Assembly (NCBI RefSeq): GCF_000621545.1 | Contig: NZ_JHYA01000013.1 | Location: 1 to 63,736 of the forward strand | Reading direction: 5' to 3' | Origin: Anaerovibrio lipolyticus LB2005 | GTDB lineage: Bacteria; Bacillota; Negativicutes; Selenomonadales; Selenomonadaceae | DNA: 63,736 bases | In this document: in pieces, positions 1 through 7,176 of the stretch | Layout: each line of letters starts with the position of its first letter | How positions within the stretch are numbered: the first letter of the stretch is position 1 | Position numbers and translations under genes: made by a program | The notes under the pieces: model-generated | Told to the model about the DNA's origin: nothing | The model's input: only the letters and a program-made list of their open reading frames with translations | Database searches by the model: none

Positions 1-196
1 CGTATACATCGCCTTCGTAGTCCTCGTTGATGGTCGTGGACTGTCCCGCCGATACAATCCCGCCGGTCGCCATCCACAGCGATACGGCGAGAGCCAAAGC
101 CATCTGTCCCTTTAAACCTTTCCAGCCCTTGCCCTTATTGGCTTTGCCGGTGACAATGTCCCCCCCTAGTGGACTACTATACTTCTGTGTTTCCAT
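1..196 (-). CDS. Autotransporter-like surface protein, N-terminal 65 codons only
   Basis: The gene runs off the left edge. The ATG at 196 is preceded by a GGAGG-type ribosome site with good spacing. The peptide starts METQKYSS, then a Lys/Gly-rich stretch (GKANKGKGWKGLKG) and a hydrophobic segment (MALALAVSLWMATGGIVSA), followed by QSTTINEDYEGDVYG. A long polar, basic N-region before the hydrophobic core resembles the extended signal peptides of type V secreted proteins, and the segment after it looks like the start of a beta-helical passenger. Calling it an autotransporter or adhesin is inference, because passenger and barrel are outside the window. It would be exported across the inner membrane and displayed on the outer membrane. 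Confidence 0.55.
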   Translation of the reverse strand, partial: METQKYSSPLGGDIVTGKANKGKGWKGLKGQMALALAVSLWMATGGIVSAGQSTTINEDYEGDVY

Positions 197-255
197 TTTT
201 ACATCCTCCATGCTTATCTGTTGTGCCATAAGGCACATTTTTTTCCTTATTTTAG

Positions 256-284
256 AAAATATCACAAAGATTCCAAACATTCAA
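256..284 (-). promoter_or_regulatory. Sigma70-type promoter of the truncated surface-protein gene
   Basis: On the minus strand TTGAAT (279-284) and TATTTT (256-261) are separated by exactly 17 nt. This gives a start near 249 and a leader of about 53 nt before the ATG at 196. The -35 box lies directly beside the direct repeats at 291-330. Confidence 0.5.
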
Positions 285-290
285 CGACTT

Positions 291-330
291 TGCAAAAAGT
301 GGTCGATTTTTGCAAAAAGTGGTCGATTTT
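291..330. repeat. Two perfect 20-bp tandem direct repeats next to a -35 box
   Basis: Positions 291-310 and 311-330 are identical 20-bp units with core GCAAAAAGTGGTCG. The 20-bp period places equivalent bases on nearly the same helical face, and the pair covers about -40 to -80 relative to the predicted start. Such paired sites suit a dimeric activator, for example of LytTR type. The regulator is not identified. Confidence 0.6.
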
Positions 331-363
331 TAGACCTTTTGACCTTTTATTTTTGACTTTTGG

Positions 364-393
364 GCAAAATAAAAGGGACTGCCGAAACAGCCC
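364..393 (-). terminator. Intrinsic terminator after the 43-aa peptide gene
   Basis: On the minus strand GGGGCTG and CAGTCCC form a short GC stem with one bulge and a small loop, followed by TTTTATTTT. It lies just downstream of the stop codon at 408. Confidence 0.6.
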
Positions 394-407
394 CAGATCA
401 CGCAACC

Positions 408-539
408 CTAATATTGATGAATTTCCTCATATAACCCTGTAATAAGGCGGTAAAGCATCTTTCCCGCCATAATCGCCAACGCACCAGTCAACCCGATAAA
501 TAACACTGAGATTAAACCAAAAGCCAAATTTGCCATCAT
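408..539 (-). CDS. Small hydrophobic membrane peptide, 43 aa, unknown function
   Basis: ATG at 539 follows AAAGGGGG with about 8 nt spacing; a second in-frame ATG follows immediately. The peptide has one long hydrophobic stretch (LAFGLISVLFIGLTGALAIM, residues 5-24) and a short amphipathic C-terminus ending YEEIHQY, so it is probably a single-pass membrane peptide. A TATAAT -10 box lies upstream at 594-599 on the minus strand, and a terminator follows. I do not recognise a family. The own promoter, ribosome site and terminator support a real one-gene unit. Confidence 0.6.
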   Translation of the reverse strand: MMANLAFGLISVLFIGLTGALAIMAGKMLYRLITGLYEEIHQY

Positions 540-710
540 GTTAAATCCCCCTTTGTTCTGGTTGGTTAATTATCAAATTATCTAACTAACCTAATTATAC
601 TACCTTTTGCTGGTTATATCGTAATATATGGGCCAAATACCGAACTTTTAATCTAATTATAATAATAGCCCCATCTTGATAACGGATACGCCCAGCCCAA
701 AATAATATCA

Positions 711-743
711 TTAAAAAGAGCGATTACTGGTAATAATCGCTCT
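711..743 (-). terminator. Intrinsic terminator, perfect 10-bp stem
   Basis: AGAGCGATTA (717-726) pairs perfectly with TAATCGCTCT (734-743) around a 7-nt loop. On the minus strand the stem is followed by TTTTTAA, so it ends a leftward transcript starting upstream of 743. Confidence 0.65.
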
Positions 744-789
744 GATTCTGGAAATTCTTGACAGCCTGACAAACTTGATCAAGAAAGTT
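711..789 (-). ncRNA. Candidate ~80-nt small RNA (or 23-codon peptide transcript)
   Basis: A promoter with TTGAAT (818-823), a 16-nt spacer and TATAAT (796-801) points to a start near 789, and a strong terminator ends at about 711. This predicts a free-standing RNA of about 80 nt. A TTG-initiated frame from 782 to 711 could encode a basic 23-aa peptide, but its AGAGG ribosome site (791-795) would fall upstream of the predicted start. A non-coding RNA is therefore the simpler reading. Confidence 0.35.
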
Positions 790-795
790 ACCTCT

Positions 796-823
796 ATTAT
801 ATCCGCCCCGCCAGTAAATTCAA
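796..823 (-). promoter_or_regulatory. Sigma70-type promoter of the candidate small RNA
   Basis: Minus-strand TTGAAT, 16-nt spacer, TATAAT. Confidence 0.45.
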
Positions 824-894
824 CACCTCACAGGGCAAAAAAACGGCCCATGTTTACTTAAATAAAATACATTTTATTATATTCATATTCAAAC

Positions 895-923
895 TTGACA
901 CGATAGACCAAATAATTTATAAT
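895..923 (+). promoter_or_regulatory. Consensus sigma70 promoter of the DUF1659/DUF2922 genes
   Basis: TTGACA (895-900), exactly 17 nt, TATAAT (918-923): a perfect match to both boxes. The predicted start near 930 leaves a long leader of about 185 nt before the first ATG at 1115. Confidence 0.8.
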
Positions 924-950
924 AAAGACATCAAATTTTATAAAGTCATT

Positions 951-1047
951 GCGGAATGACGAGTATACCCCGATATTCTCTCCTGGCCGGGATAGGAATA
1001 TATTGTCATTCCGCGAAAAGTCCGCGGTATGGCTCCGCGGGCTTTTT
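951..1047 (+). promoter_or_regulatory. Structured leader with intrinsic terminator (attenuator)
   Basis: GCGGAATGAC (951-960) is the exact complement of GTCATTCCGC (1005-1014), giving a long hairpin. It is followed at once by a terminator: AAAAG-T-CCGCGG (1016-1027), a 7-nt loop, CCGCGG-G-CTTTTT (1035-1047). The terminator lies between a consensus promoter and the first gene. Bases 951-955 could also pair with 1021-1025, which would break the terminator stem. The ligand or trigger is unknown. Confidence 0.6.
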
Positions 1048-1114
1048 GCGTTTTTGGCAAAAGGCCTCCGGAAATTATTTTGTCTTATTTTATCTTATGA
1101 AGGAGGTCAAGATT

Positions 1115-1333
1115 ATGACTATGAAATCCAATGAAACCAGCGCCATTAAGCTGAAGGTCGTAACCGACATTGACAGGGGCAAGGAGTCTTACGCTATCGT
1201 AACTTTCTCCGGCATTAGTGCTGCAGTTTCCGATGATAACTTCATGGAGCTGGCAAATGCTCTGGCTTCTCTCCAGAGCTATCCGGTTCATACTGTAAGC
1301 CGTATTAACAGTTGCACCCTTGTAACTGAGTAA
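1115..1333 (+). CDS. DUF1659 domain-containing protein, 72 aa
   Basis: ATG at 1115 follows AGGAGG with 8-nt spacing, so upstream in-frame starts are unlikely. The protein shows the DUF1659 pattern: a beta-rich N-half with a TFSGISAAVSDD segment, then a helix (MELANALASLQSY) and a closing strand (VSRINSCTLV). The family is small, cytosolic and of unknown function, and widespread in Firmicutes. Here, as elsewhere, it sits immediately before a DUF2922 gene (20 nt apart), so the two products probably act together. Expression is probably controlled by the leader terminator at 1016-1047. Confidence 0.85.
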   Translation: MTMKSNETSAIKLKVVTDIDRGKESYAIVTFSGISAAVSDDNFMELANALASLQSYPVHTVSRINSCTLVTE

Positions 1334-1353
1334 TGGAAGGAGGATGATTTATT

Positions 1354-1560
1354 ATGGCAAAGAAACTCTACGCTGAGCTTGAACTCAACAACGATCCTAA
1401 GAAGCTGAAGACCATCATTATCGCCAACCCAAAGGCTGGTCTTACCAAGGACGAGGCTACTGCTGTTATGCAGAAGTTTGTTGACATGAAGGCTTACCCT
1501 GATGTTACCGGTGTCCATGACGTTTATCTGAAGGAAACCGTTGTCACTAAGTTGGCCTGA
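1354..1560 (+). CDS. DUF2922 domain-containing protein, 68 aa
   Basis: The ATG at 1354 follows GGAAGGAGGATGATTTATT, a strong ribosome site. The protein matches the DUF2922 pattern: an N-terminal strand (YAELELNND), TIIIANPKAGLTKDEA, a helix, then GVHDVYLKET. It is a small, probably cytosolic protein of unknown function, the usual partner of DUF1659. It is followed by a strong GC hairpin at 1576-1609, which limits read-through into the YvrJ gene. Confidence 0.85.
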   Translation: MAKKLYAELELNNDPKKLKTIIIANPKAGLTKDEATAVMQKFVDMKAYPDVTGVHDVYLKETVVTKLA

Positions 1561-1575
1561 TAGGTCCTGATGATT

Positions 1576-1616
1576 GCCCCTCTGCTCGCCTGGCGGCCTG
1601 CAGGGGGGCTTTCTTA
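1576..1616 (+). terminator. Hairpin terminator between the DUF2922 and YvrJ genes
   Basis: GCCCCTCTGC (1576-1585) pairs with GCAGGGGGGC (1600-1609), 10 bp with one G-T pair, followed by TTTCTTAT. It lies 20 nt before the YvrJ ribosome site, so it may reduce rather than abolish YvrJ expression. Confidence 0.6.
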
Positions 1617-1636
1617 TCAAAGAAAGGAGTACACCT

Positions 1637-1786
1637 ATGGAAGAAAAGATTTTATCGGCTGTCAGCACCGTAGGCTTTCCGATAGTCATTACCTTTTATC
1701 TTCTGATAAGGTTCCAGACTACCATGGACAAGTTCTGCGACAAGCTGGATGCCCTGATACTGGAAATCCGCAAGGAACACTCGTAA
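1637..1786 (+). CDS. YvrJ family small membrane protein, 49 aa
   Basis: ATG at 1637 follows AGAAAGGAG with 7-nt spacing. The peptide has a hydrophobic segment containing the YvrJ hallmark VGFPIVITFYLLIRF (residues 12-26), then an amphipathic charged helix (MDKFCDKLDALILEIRK). It should be a single-pass membrane peptide with a cytosolic tail. Function is unknown; the family often accompanies DUF1659/DUF2922 genes, as here. Confidence 0.8.
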   Translation: MEEKILSAVSTVGFPIVITFYLLIRFQTTMDKFCDKLDALILEIRKEHS

Positions 1787-1798
1787 GCAGTCACATAA

Positions 1799-1854
1799 AC
1801 TGCCATTTCGCAAACTACAAATCCAGTAGTTATGCGGGATGGCAGTCTTTTTTG
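1799..1854 (+). terminator. Intrinsic terminator of the DUF1659-DUF2922-YvrJ cluster
   Basis: ACTGCCAT, CGCA and ACTAC (1799-1818) pair in order with GTAGT, TGCG and ATGGCAGT (1826-1846) with small internal loops, followed by CTTTTTT. Confidence 0.75.
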
Positions 1855-1859
1855 TGGCT

Positions 1860-1891
1860 GTACACCCCAAAAAATACACCCAAGTACACCC
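1860..1891. repeat. Three short direct repeats (RTACACCC), possible integrase arm-type sites
   Basis: GTACACCC at 1860-1867, ATACACCC at 1874-1881 and GTACACCC at 1884-1891. They lie in the 1855-2040 gap, about 190 nt past the 3' end of tRNA-Leu. Closely spaced GGGTGTA-type repeats beside a tRNA gene look like arm-binding sites of tyrosine recombinases. No integrase is present, so this would be a vestige. The rest of the gap shows no convincing gene. Confidence 0.3.
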
Positions 1892-2035
1892 ACAAAATTT
1901 TGCCATTTTGGGTAAAAATCTCCAATTCCCCACTTTGGCATCATATAGGTTCAAAAATTGGGATGGCGTTGTTTCGTGATGTGGCGTTTTGTGCCCATTG
2001 CAACCCTATTGCAACCTTTTGGGGTAAAACCGAAC

Positions 2036-2065
2036 ATAAAAAAACAGCCCCCGATTTCTCGGAGG
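2036..2065 (-). terminator. Intrinsic terminator of tRNA-Leu
   Basis: On the minus strand CCTCCGA, a GAAA tetraloop and TCGGGGG form a stem (2048-2065) with one wobble pair, followed by CTGTTTTTTTT. Confidence 0.75.
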
Positions 2066-2079
2066 CCAGTGTTTTCAAG

Positions 2080-2168
2080 TGGTGCCGAAGGCCGGACTCG
2101 AACCGGCACGTATTTGCATACGGCAGATTTTGAGTCTGCTGCGTCTGCCAATTCCGCCACTTCGGCAC
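2080..2168 (-). tRNA. tRNA-Leu (anticodon CAA)
   Basis: An 89-nt cloverleaf with CCA encoded. The acceptor stem is GTGCCGAA with TTCGGCAC, the anticodon stem GCAGA/TCTGC encloses the loop CTCAAAA (anticodon CAA). There is a long class II variable arm (CCGTATGCAAATACG) and a normal T-loop (GGTTCGAGTCC). Confidence 0.95.
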
Positions 2169-2203
2169 ATTTGGGTTGTGTAACTACATCACACAACAGT
2201 GCT

Positions 2204-2232
2204 ATGTTAACATACTATATCAATATTGTCAA
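2204..2232 (-). promoter_or_regulatory. Promoter of tRNA-Leu
   Basis: Minus-strand TTGACA (2227-2232), 17-nt spacer, TAACAT (2204-2209). The start would fall about 30 nt before the mature tRNA end. Confidence 0.65.
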
Positions 2233-2248
2233 CTATTTTAGAACATAA

Positions 2249-5200
2249 CTACCGATTATATTTTTCCACCAGACCTGCCAGCCAATGAGCTTTTTCTGAT
2301 GTTAAGGCTCCTGGCAGCATTCTCCAGCTCCAATTGCCTCCTGAGGTTCCTGGCAGATTCATTCGGTTATTGCCGTCCAAGGCCAAAACATCCCACACTG
2401 GGACAATGGCTGTACGGGCTTTTGAGGCATAGGCATGTTCCACCAAGGCCTGGCAGAGTGTTTGGCTGTCCGCCCCTTCCTTCCCCAAAAGCTTTGCCAC
2501 TGCAGCTCTGGTTTCGGTATCAGCATCATCCTCCAGCCAGCCCACCACAGTATTATTATCATGGGTACCGGTATAAACCAAGCTGTTTTCCGGCTCCACA
2601 AAATTTATTCTGTGGAAGGCATTAAAATGGAGCTCAAACTGCAACACCTTCATTCCCGGATAACCGCATCTTTCACGAAGTATCTCAACCTCATCGGTGA
2701 TGATGCCCAGATCCTCTGCCACTATTGGCACCTCACCCAAGGCATCCTTTAATTTCCCGAAGAAGTCCATTCCCGGTCCCTTGACCCATTCACCATCAAT
2801 AGCGGTTTCCGCATCGCCGTCTATCTCCCAATAAGCCTCAAAGCCACGGAAGTGATCAATGCGAACCATGTTCACCTGTTCAAGCATACGACCCAAACGA
2901 CTTATCCACCAACGGTAGCCGTCCTTGGCCATTTCATCCCAGTCATATTGCGGATTACCCCACAGCTGACCGGTCTTGCTGAAGTAATCAGGTGGTACGC
3001 CTGCCACCTTCAATGGTCTGCCATCCTCACCCAGCTTAAAGAGTTTTTGGTTGGCCCACACATCGGCACTGTTTTGGGATACAAATATCGGCATATCCCC
3101 CAAAATCTTTACGCCTTTTCCGTTGGCATAAATCTTAAGCTCCTGCCACTGAGTGGAGAACAAATATTGGTAGAAGCATTCCCTGCCAATCTCCTGAGCC
3201 AGTTCATTTCTGGCCTTCTCCAAGGCCTCAGGCCTACGCTTTTTCAGGTCCTCCGGCCACTCTATCCAACCAGCCTCAAGCTGTTGTTTTGAAATGGCTT
3301 TGAATAAAGCGTAATCATTGAGCCAATAGGCCTCCTGGCTGCAAAAGCCTTCAAATACGGCCATATCATCAGCATTACCATTGGTAAAGAAATTATCCGC
3401 CGCCTTGGCCAGAAGCTCACCCTTAACTTGACGGGCAAATTCATAATCTGTCTTATTCGTGGCTTCCTTTTCAGGTACCTTGATATCCTCCTCAGTGAGC
3501 AGCCCCATATCCACCAGCTTTTCCATGGAAATAAGCATGGTATTGCCCGCAAAGGCTGACGGTGATGCATACGGAGAATTGCAGTCATCCACCGGAGTCA
3601 ACGGCAGAATCTGCCATATTTTCTGATTGGCCTCTGCCAAAAAGTCCACGAATTCATAAGCCGAGGCACCAAAATCTCCCACGCCATATTTTGAAGGGAA
3701 GCTGGTTGGGTGCATCAGCACACCGCATTCCCTGATATGCTGGGACTCCTTCTTTACACATCTATATATCTTGACGCTGCAAGGCTTCATGGACACATGG
3801 AGCACTTCCCGAACAACATTCAGTTCCCTGCCATCACCAAAGACATTTGTAAAGCTGCCAGCCCACAGGTCACGAACATCCACATAAACGGTACGCTGTT
3901 CCCTGCCCCGATTCATCAGGATAATGAATACATCATTTTCCGCCGACTGGCCAAATACATCCTTGCCATCGTCAATAACCCTTGCATAGCCAAATATATC
4001 CCCATCGGAATAAATTGGCAGGAACTTGCCTGTCTGCAGGGCCACATTTTCATTTCTGAGGTGAATAAGCTTTTTGTACCACTGGCGCATATCCTCGTCG
4101 CCATTTTCCCAATCATAAGGAAGACGGCAGAAAGGATCCTTATAGCCCTCCATACCAATCTCATCACCATAATAAATACATGGCACGCCCGGGAAAGTCA
4201 TCTGCCATGCCGCAGCTATTTTCAGTCGGCTCTTGCCCAGCTTCAGTTTTTCATCATCCAGCTTATACTTTGCTTGAATTCTCTCTGGAACTCCCTCACA
4301 GGAAGGTGCTTCACCCAATATGGTCAGTATACGCTCCCGATCATGACTTCCCAAAAGATTCATCATGGCATAGAAGTTCTGAACTGGATAATTTTCCTTA
4401 AGACTCATTATCCTTCGACAAACCTGATAGCCGTCCACATACCCCAAAAGGAAGTCCATCACTATTTTGCGGAAAGGGTAATTCATGGCAGAATCAATCT
4501 CATAACCACAAAGATAATGTCGGTTCACACCATAAGCAACCTTGTTGGAGGCATCCTCCCACACCTCGCCAATAAGAACCGAATCCGGGTCAGTTTTTTT
4601 CAGCTCCTTGTAAAAGGCCTGAGAGAATTTTTCCGGCAGCTCATCAATAACATCCAAGCGCCAACCGCTGATACCCTGTTTATTCCAATAATGAAGTACA
4701 CTATCCTCTTTATGAATAATGTAATCCATATAGGCAGGGGTTTCCTCTCTCACATTTGGGAGATTGGTAAATCCCCACCAGCTCTCATATTTATCCGGAT
4801 AATCAATAAAGCTGTACCAGCTGTAATAAGGTGAATCCTTACTCTGACAAGCACCCACCGAATCATAATTCCCATACTTGTTGAAATAGATACTGTCCTC
4901 GCCGGTATGGCTGAACACACCATCCAAGATGAACCGTATACCCATTTTTTTACCCTCGGCACAAAGCTGGGCAAATTCCTCGTTTGTACCAAGAATAGGG
5001 TCTGTTTTCATGTAGTTACCAGTATCATAATGATGATTGCTGGCAGATTCGAATATTGGATTAAGATACACCACAGATATTCCTAAATCCTTTAAGTAAG
5101 GAAGCTTTTCCATGATGCCGGCAAAATTTCCCCCAAAGAAATCATAGGCGATTATTTCCCCATTATCCGGGTCCTTGTAATACCTTGGTTTATCCTTCCA

Positions 5201-5698
5201 GGATGCATGATAGAGAGCATTGGGCTTCTCCACCATTTCATTTCCCTTACGATAGAACCGGTCAGGGAAAATCTGATACATTACAGAGTGCTTAAACCAG
5301 TCAGGGGTTTTGGAGTCCTTATTATATACTGTTATCTGGTAAGCTGAATGAGGGCAATCGGCCAAAAGGCCCACGCCTCCCATCAGCTCATCATTATTAC
5401 TGTAAAAACAAATCTGACCATTAACTCTGATTATGAAATAGTACCAAAGGAGAGTTCCCTTTTTTGGCATATTAACATATCCCTCATAGTACTCCCCATC
5501 TTCCATACGGGCCATACTATAAAGGGTCTCTCCTACACGGTCCTCCCATATACGGATTTTTATACCGCTGACTTCTGTTTCCTTGTCGGTTTCCACCTTT
5601 AATCTCAGTCGCACCTTACTTTCAGTGGCAGCCGCCCCAACAGGGAAACGGTAAAATTCATTCTGCGAGTCGTGGATAACGTTTAATAGAGCAGCCAC
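2249..5698 (-). CDS. Bifunctional GH13 glycoside hydrolase / GH77 4-alpha-glucanotransferase
   Basis: A 1149-aa fusion. Residues ~1-125 are a CBM34-like beta domain as in neopullulanases. Residues ~130-640 are a GH13 amylase barrel (nucleophile Asp349 in GWRLDV, acid Glu378 in LIGEVWE, Asp453 in SHDRER). Residues ~656-1149 are a complete GH77 MalQ-type domain (Asp948 in RIDHF, Glu995 in AEDLG, Asp1047 in THDNN). There is no signal peptide, so it acts in the cytosol. The GH13 half should cut alpha-1,4 or alpha-1,6 bonds in glycogen and maltodextrin, and the GH77 half should shuffle short glucans. It is the last gene of the glycogen operon, which fits a debranching and recycling role. The start is GTG at 5698, 7 nt after GGAGG. 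Confidence 0.9.
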   Translation of the reverse strand: MAALLNVIHDSQNEFYRFPVGAAATESKVRLRLKVETDKETEVSGIKIRIWEDRVGETLYSMARMEDGEYYEGYVNMPKKGTLLWYYFIIRVNGQICFYSNNDELMGGVGLLADCPHSAYQITVYNKDSKTPDWFKHSVMYQIFPDRFYRKGNEMVEKPNALYHASWKDKPRYYKDPDNGEIIAYDFFGGNFAGIMEKLPYLKDLGISVVYLNPIFESASNHHYDTGNYMKTDPILGTNEEFAQLCAEGKKMGIRFILDGVFSHTGEDSIYFNKYGNYDSVGACQSKDSPYYSWYSFIDYPDKYESWWGFTNLPNVREETPAYMDYIIHKEDSVLHYWNKQGISGWRLDVIDELPEKFSQAFYKELKKTDPDSVLIGEVWEDASNKVAYGVNRHYLCGYEIDSAMNYPFRKIVMDFLLGYVDGYQVCRRIMSLKENYPVQNFYAMMNLLGSHDRERILTILGEAPSCEGVPERIQAKYKLDDEKLKLGKSRLKIAAAWQMTFPGVPCIYYGDEIGMEGYKDPFCRLPYDWENGDEDMRQWYKKLIHLRNENVALQTGKFLPIYSDGDIFGYARVIDDGKDVFGQSAENDVFIILMNRGREQRTVYVDVRDLWAGSFTNVFGDGRELNVVREVLHVSMKPCSVKIYRCVKKESQHIRECGVLMHPTSFPSKYGVGDFGASAYEFVDFLAEANQKIWQILPLTPVDDCNSPYASPSAFAGNTMLISMEKLVDMGLLTEEDIKVPEKEATNKTDYEFARQVKGELLAKAADNFFTNGNADDMAVFEGFCSQEAYWLNDYALFKAISKQQLEAGWIEWPEDLKKRRPEALEKARNELAQEIGRECFYQYLFSTQWQELKIYANGKGVKILGDMPIFVSQNSADVWANQKLFKLGEDGRPLKVAGVPPDYFSKTGQLWGNPQYDWDEMAKDGYRWWISRLGRMLEQVNMVRIDHFRGFEAYWEIDGDAETAIDGEWVKGPGMDFFGKLKDALGEVPIVAEDLGIITDEVEILRERCGYPGMKVLQFELHFNAFHRINFVEPENSLVYTGTHDNNTVVGWLEDDADTETRAAVAKLLGKEGADSQTLCQALVEHAYASKARTAIVPVWDVLALDGNNRMNLPGTSGGNWSWRMLPGALTSEKAHWLAGLVEKYNR

Positions 5699-5724
5699 AT
5701 AATGACCTCCTTACAGCATAAGCA

Positions 5725-7158
5725 CTAGGCTAAAAGCTGCTTGTACATATCAATATATTCACTTGCTGACTGTTTCCAATCGAAATTAGATCTGATGGCA
5801 TTATTCTGGAGTATGTTCCAAATCTGAATATTGTCGTATTCAGTGAGGGCACGTTTAATGCAATACAACAAATCATGGGCATTTATATTGGCAAAGGTAT
5901 ATCCATTGCCGGTGCTATCATATTTATTGAATGGTTTTACAGTATCCTTAAGTCCACCTGTTTCACGAACAATAGGCACAGTTCCATAACGCAGAGCTAT
6001 CATCTGGCCAATACCACATGGTTCAAAAATAGATGGCATAAGGAAGAAGTCCGCACTACCATAAATCTTCTGAGCCAAATCATTGGAGAAGTAAATATTG
6101 ACAGACACCTTGGTAGGGAAGCGCCACTGGAGTTCCCGGAACCAATCCTCATAAACCTTATCGCCAGTGCCCAAAATAACGAACTGGCAGTCCTCATGGG
6201 TCAGAAGCTCATCTAAAATTCTGGTAATAAGCTCAATACCCTTGTTCTCCACCAAACGGGATACCATGGCCAACATAGGGGTACTACGACTTACAGGAAG
6301 TCCCAGCTGCTCCTGAAGCTTTTCCTTGTTGGTCAGCTTCTTATCCAGAGAATTGGCATCAAAGTTCTCATAGAGGTATTTATCCGTTGCCGGATCGTAT
6401 ACAGAATTATCGATACCATTGATAATGCCCCGTAAATCCTCACAACGGGAACGAAGCAGTCCATCCAGATGCTCACCAAAGAATTCATATTGAATTTCCT
6501 CGGCGTAAGTACGGCTTACGGTACTGATTTTATCCGCATAAACAATACCGCCCTTCATAAAGTTCACACAATCATTGAACTCCAAATCGCCGTTATTGAA
6601 ATACTTCCAATCAAGGCCCAGTACATCTCCCATAATGTTCTTGTCGAAAATGCCCTGATACTTAAGATTGTGGATAGAGAATACGGTCTTAATGTTTTCG
6701 TAACGACTATCACCTTGATGTTCCAACTTCAGGAACACATTTACCAGCGCTGCATGCCAGTCATTGCTGTTGATGACATCTGGCCAGAAATCCATGGTTG
6801 GCAACAAATTCAGCACAGCACGGGAGAAGAAGGAAAATCTCTCAGCATCATCAAAGTAGCCATAAAGGCCATCGCGATAGAAATACTCCTGATTATCTAC
6901 AAAATAGTAGGTAACCCCTTCATATTCCAGCTTGTCCACCCCAGCATATTTCTCACGCCAGGATACTGGTACTGTAATATCTCCCACATGCTCCATGTTA
7001 TTGCGATATTCCTCAGAAATGGAGCTGTACTTAGGCAGAATAACTCTGGCGTCAACGCCTTCAGCCTTAAGGTATTTTGGTAAGGATCCGGCCACGTCGG
7101 CCAATCCGCCAGTCTTAATAAAAGGAACTGCTTCAGAAACTACATACAAAACTTTCAT
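5725..7158 (-). CDS. glgA: Glycogen synthase (ADP-glucose), GT5
   Basis: A 477-aa GT5 glucosyltransferase transferring glucose from ADP-glucose to the non-reducing ends of alpha-1,4-glucan. The N-terminus MKVLYVVSEAVPFIKTGGLADV contains the KxGGL ADP-glucose motif. The C-terminal half has FEPCGIGQMIALRYGTVPI and ETGGLKDTV, the conserved acidic and glycine-rich donor-site motifs. ATG at 7158 is preferred over an in-frame GTG three codons upstream because GAGAGAGG then has 8-nt spacing. The gene lies 18 nt after glgB and 26 nt before the GH13-GH77 gene. Confidence 0.95.
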   Translation of the reverse strand: MKVLYVVSEAVPFIKTGGLADVAGSLPKYLKAEGVDARVILPKYSSISEEYRNNMEHVGDITVPVSWREKYAGVDKLEYEGVTYYFVDNQEYFYRDGLYGYFDDAERFSFFSRAVLNLLPTMDFWPDVINSNDWHAALVNVFLKLEHQGDSRYENIKTVFSIHNLKYQGIFDKNIMGDVLGLDWKYFNNGDLEFNDCVNFMKGGIVYADKISTVSRTYAEEIQYEFFGEHLDGLLRSRCEDLRGIINGIDNSVYDPATDKYLYENFDANSLDKKLTNKEKLQEQLGLPVSRSTPMLAMVSRLVENKGIELITRILDELLTHEDCQFVILGTGDKVYEDWFRELQWRFPTKVSVNIYFSNDLAQKIYGSADFFLMPSIFEPCGIGQMIALRYGTVPIVRETGGLKDTVKPFNKYDSTGNGYTFANINAHDLLYCIKRALTEYDNIQIWNILQNNAIRSNFDWKQSASEYIDMYKQLLA

Positions 7159-7176
7159 AACTTGCACCTCTCTCTA

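Noticed and set aside
27-356. Plus-strand open frame of 109 codons at the left edge
   Set aside because: It is antisense to the surface-protein start and its promoter, lacks a ribosome site, and its sequence is not protein-like.
1652-2248. Several overlapping frames on both strands around the YvrJ gene and tRNA-Leu
   Set aside because: They run through terminators and the tRNA gene, none has a plausible ribosome site, and the tRNA call is certain.
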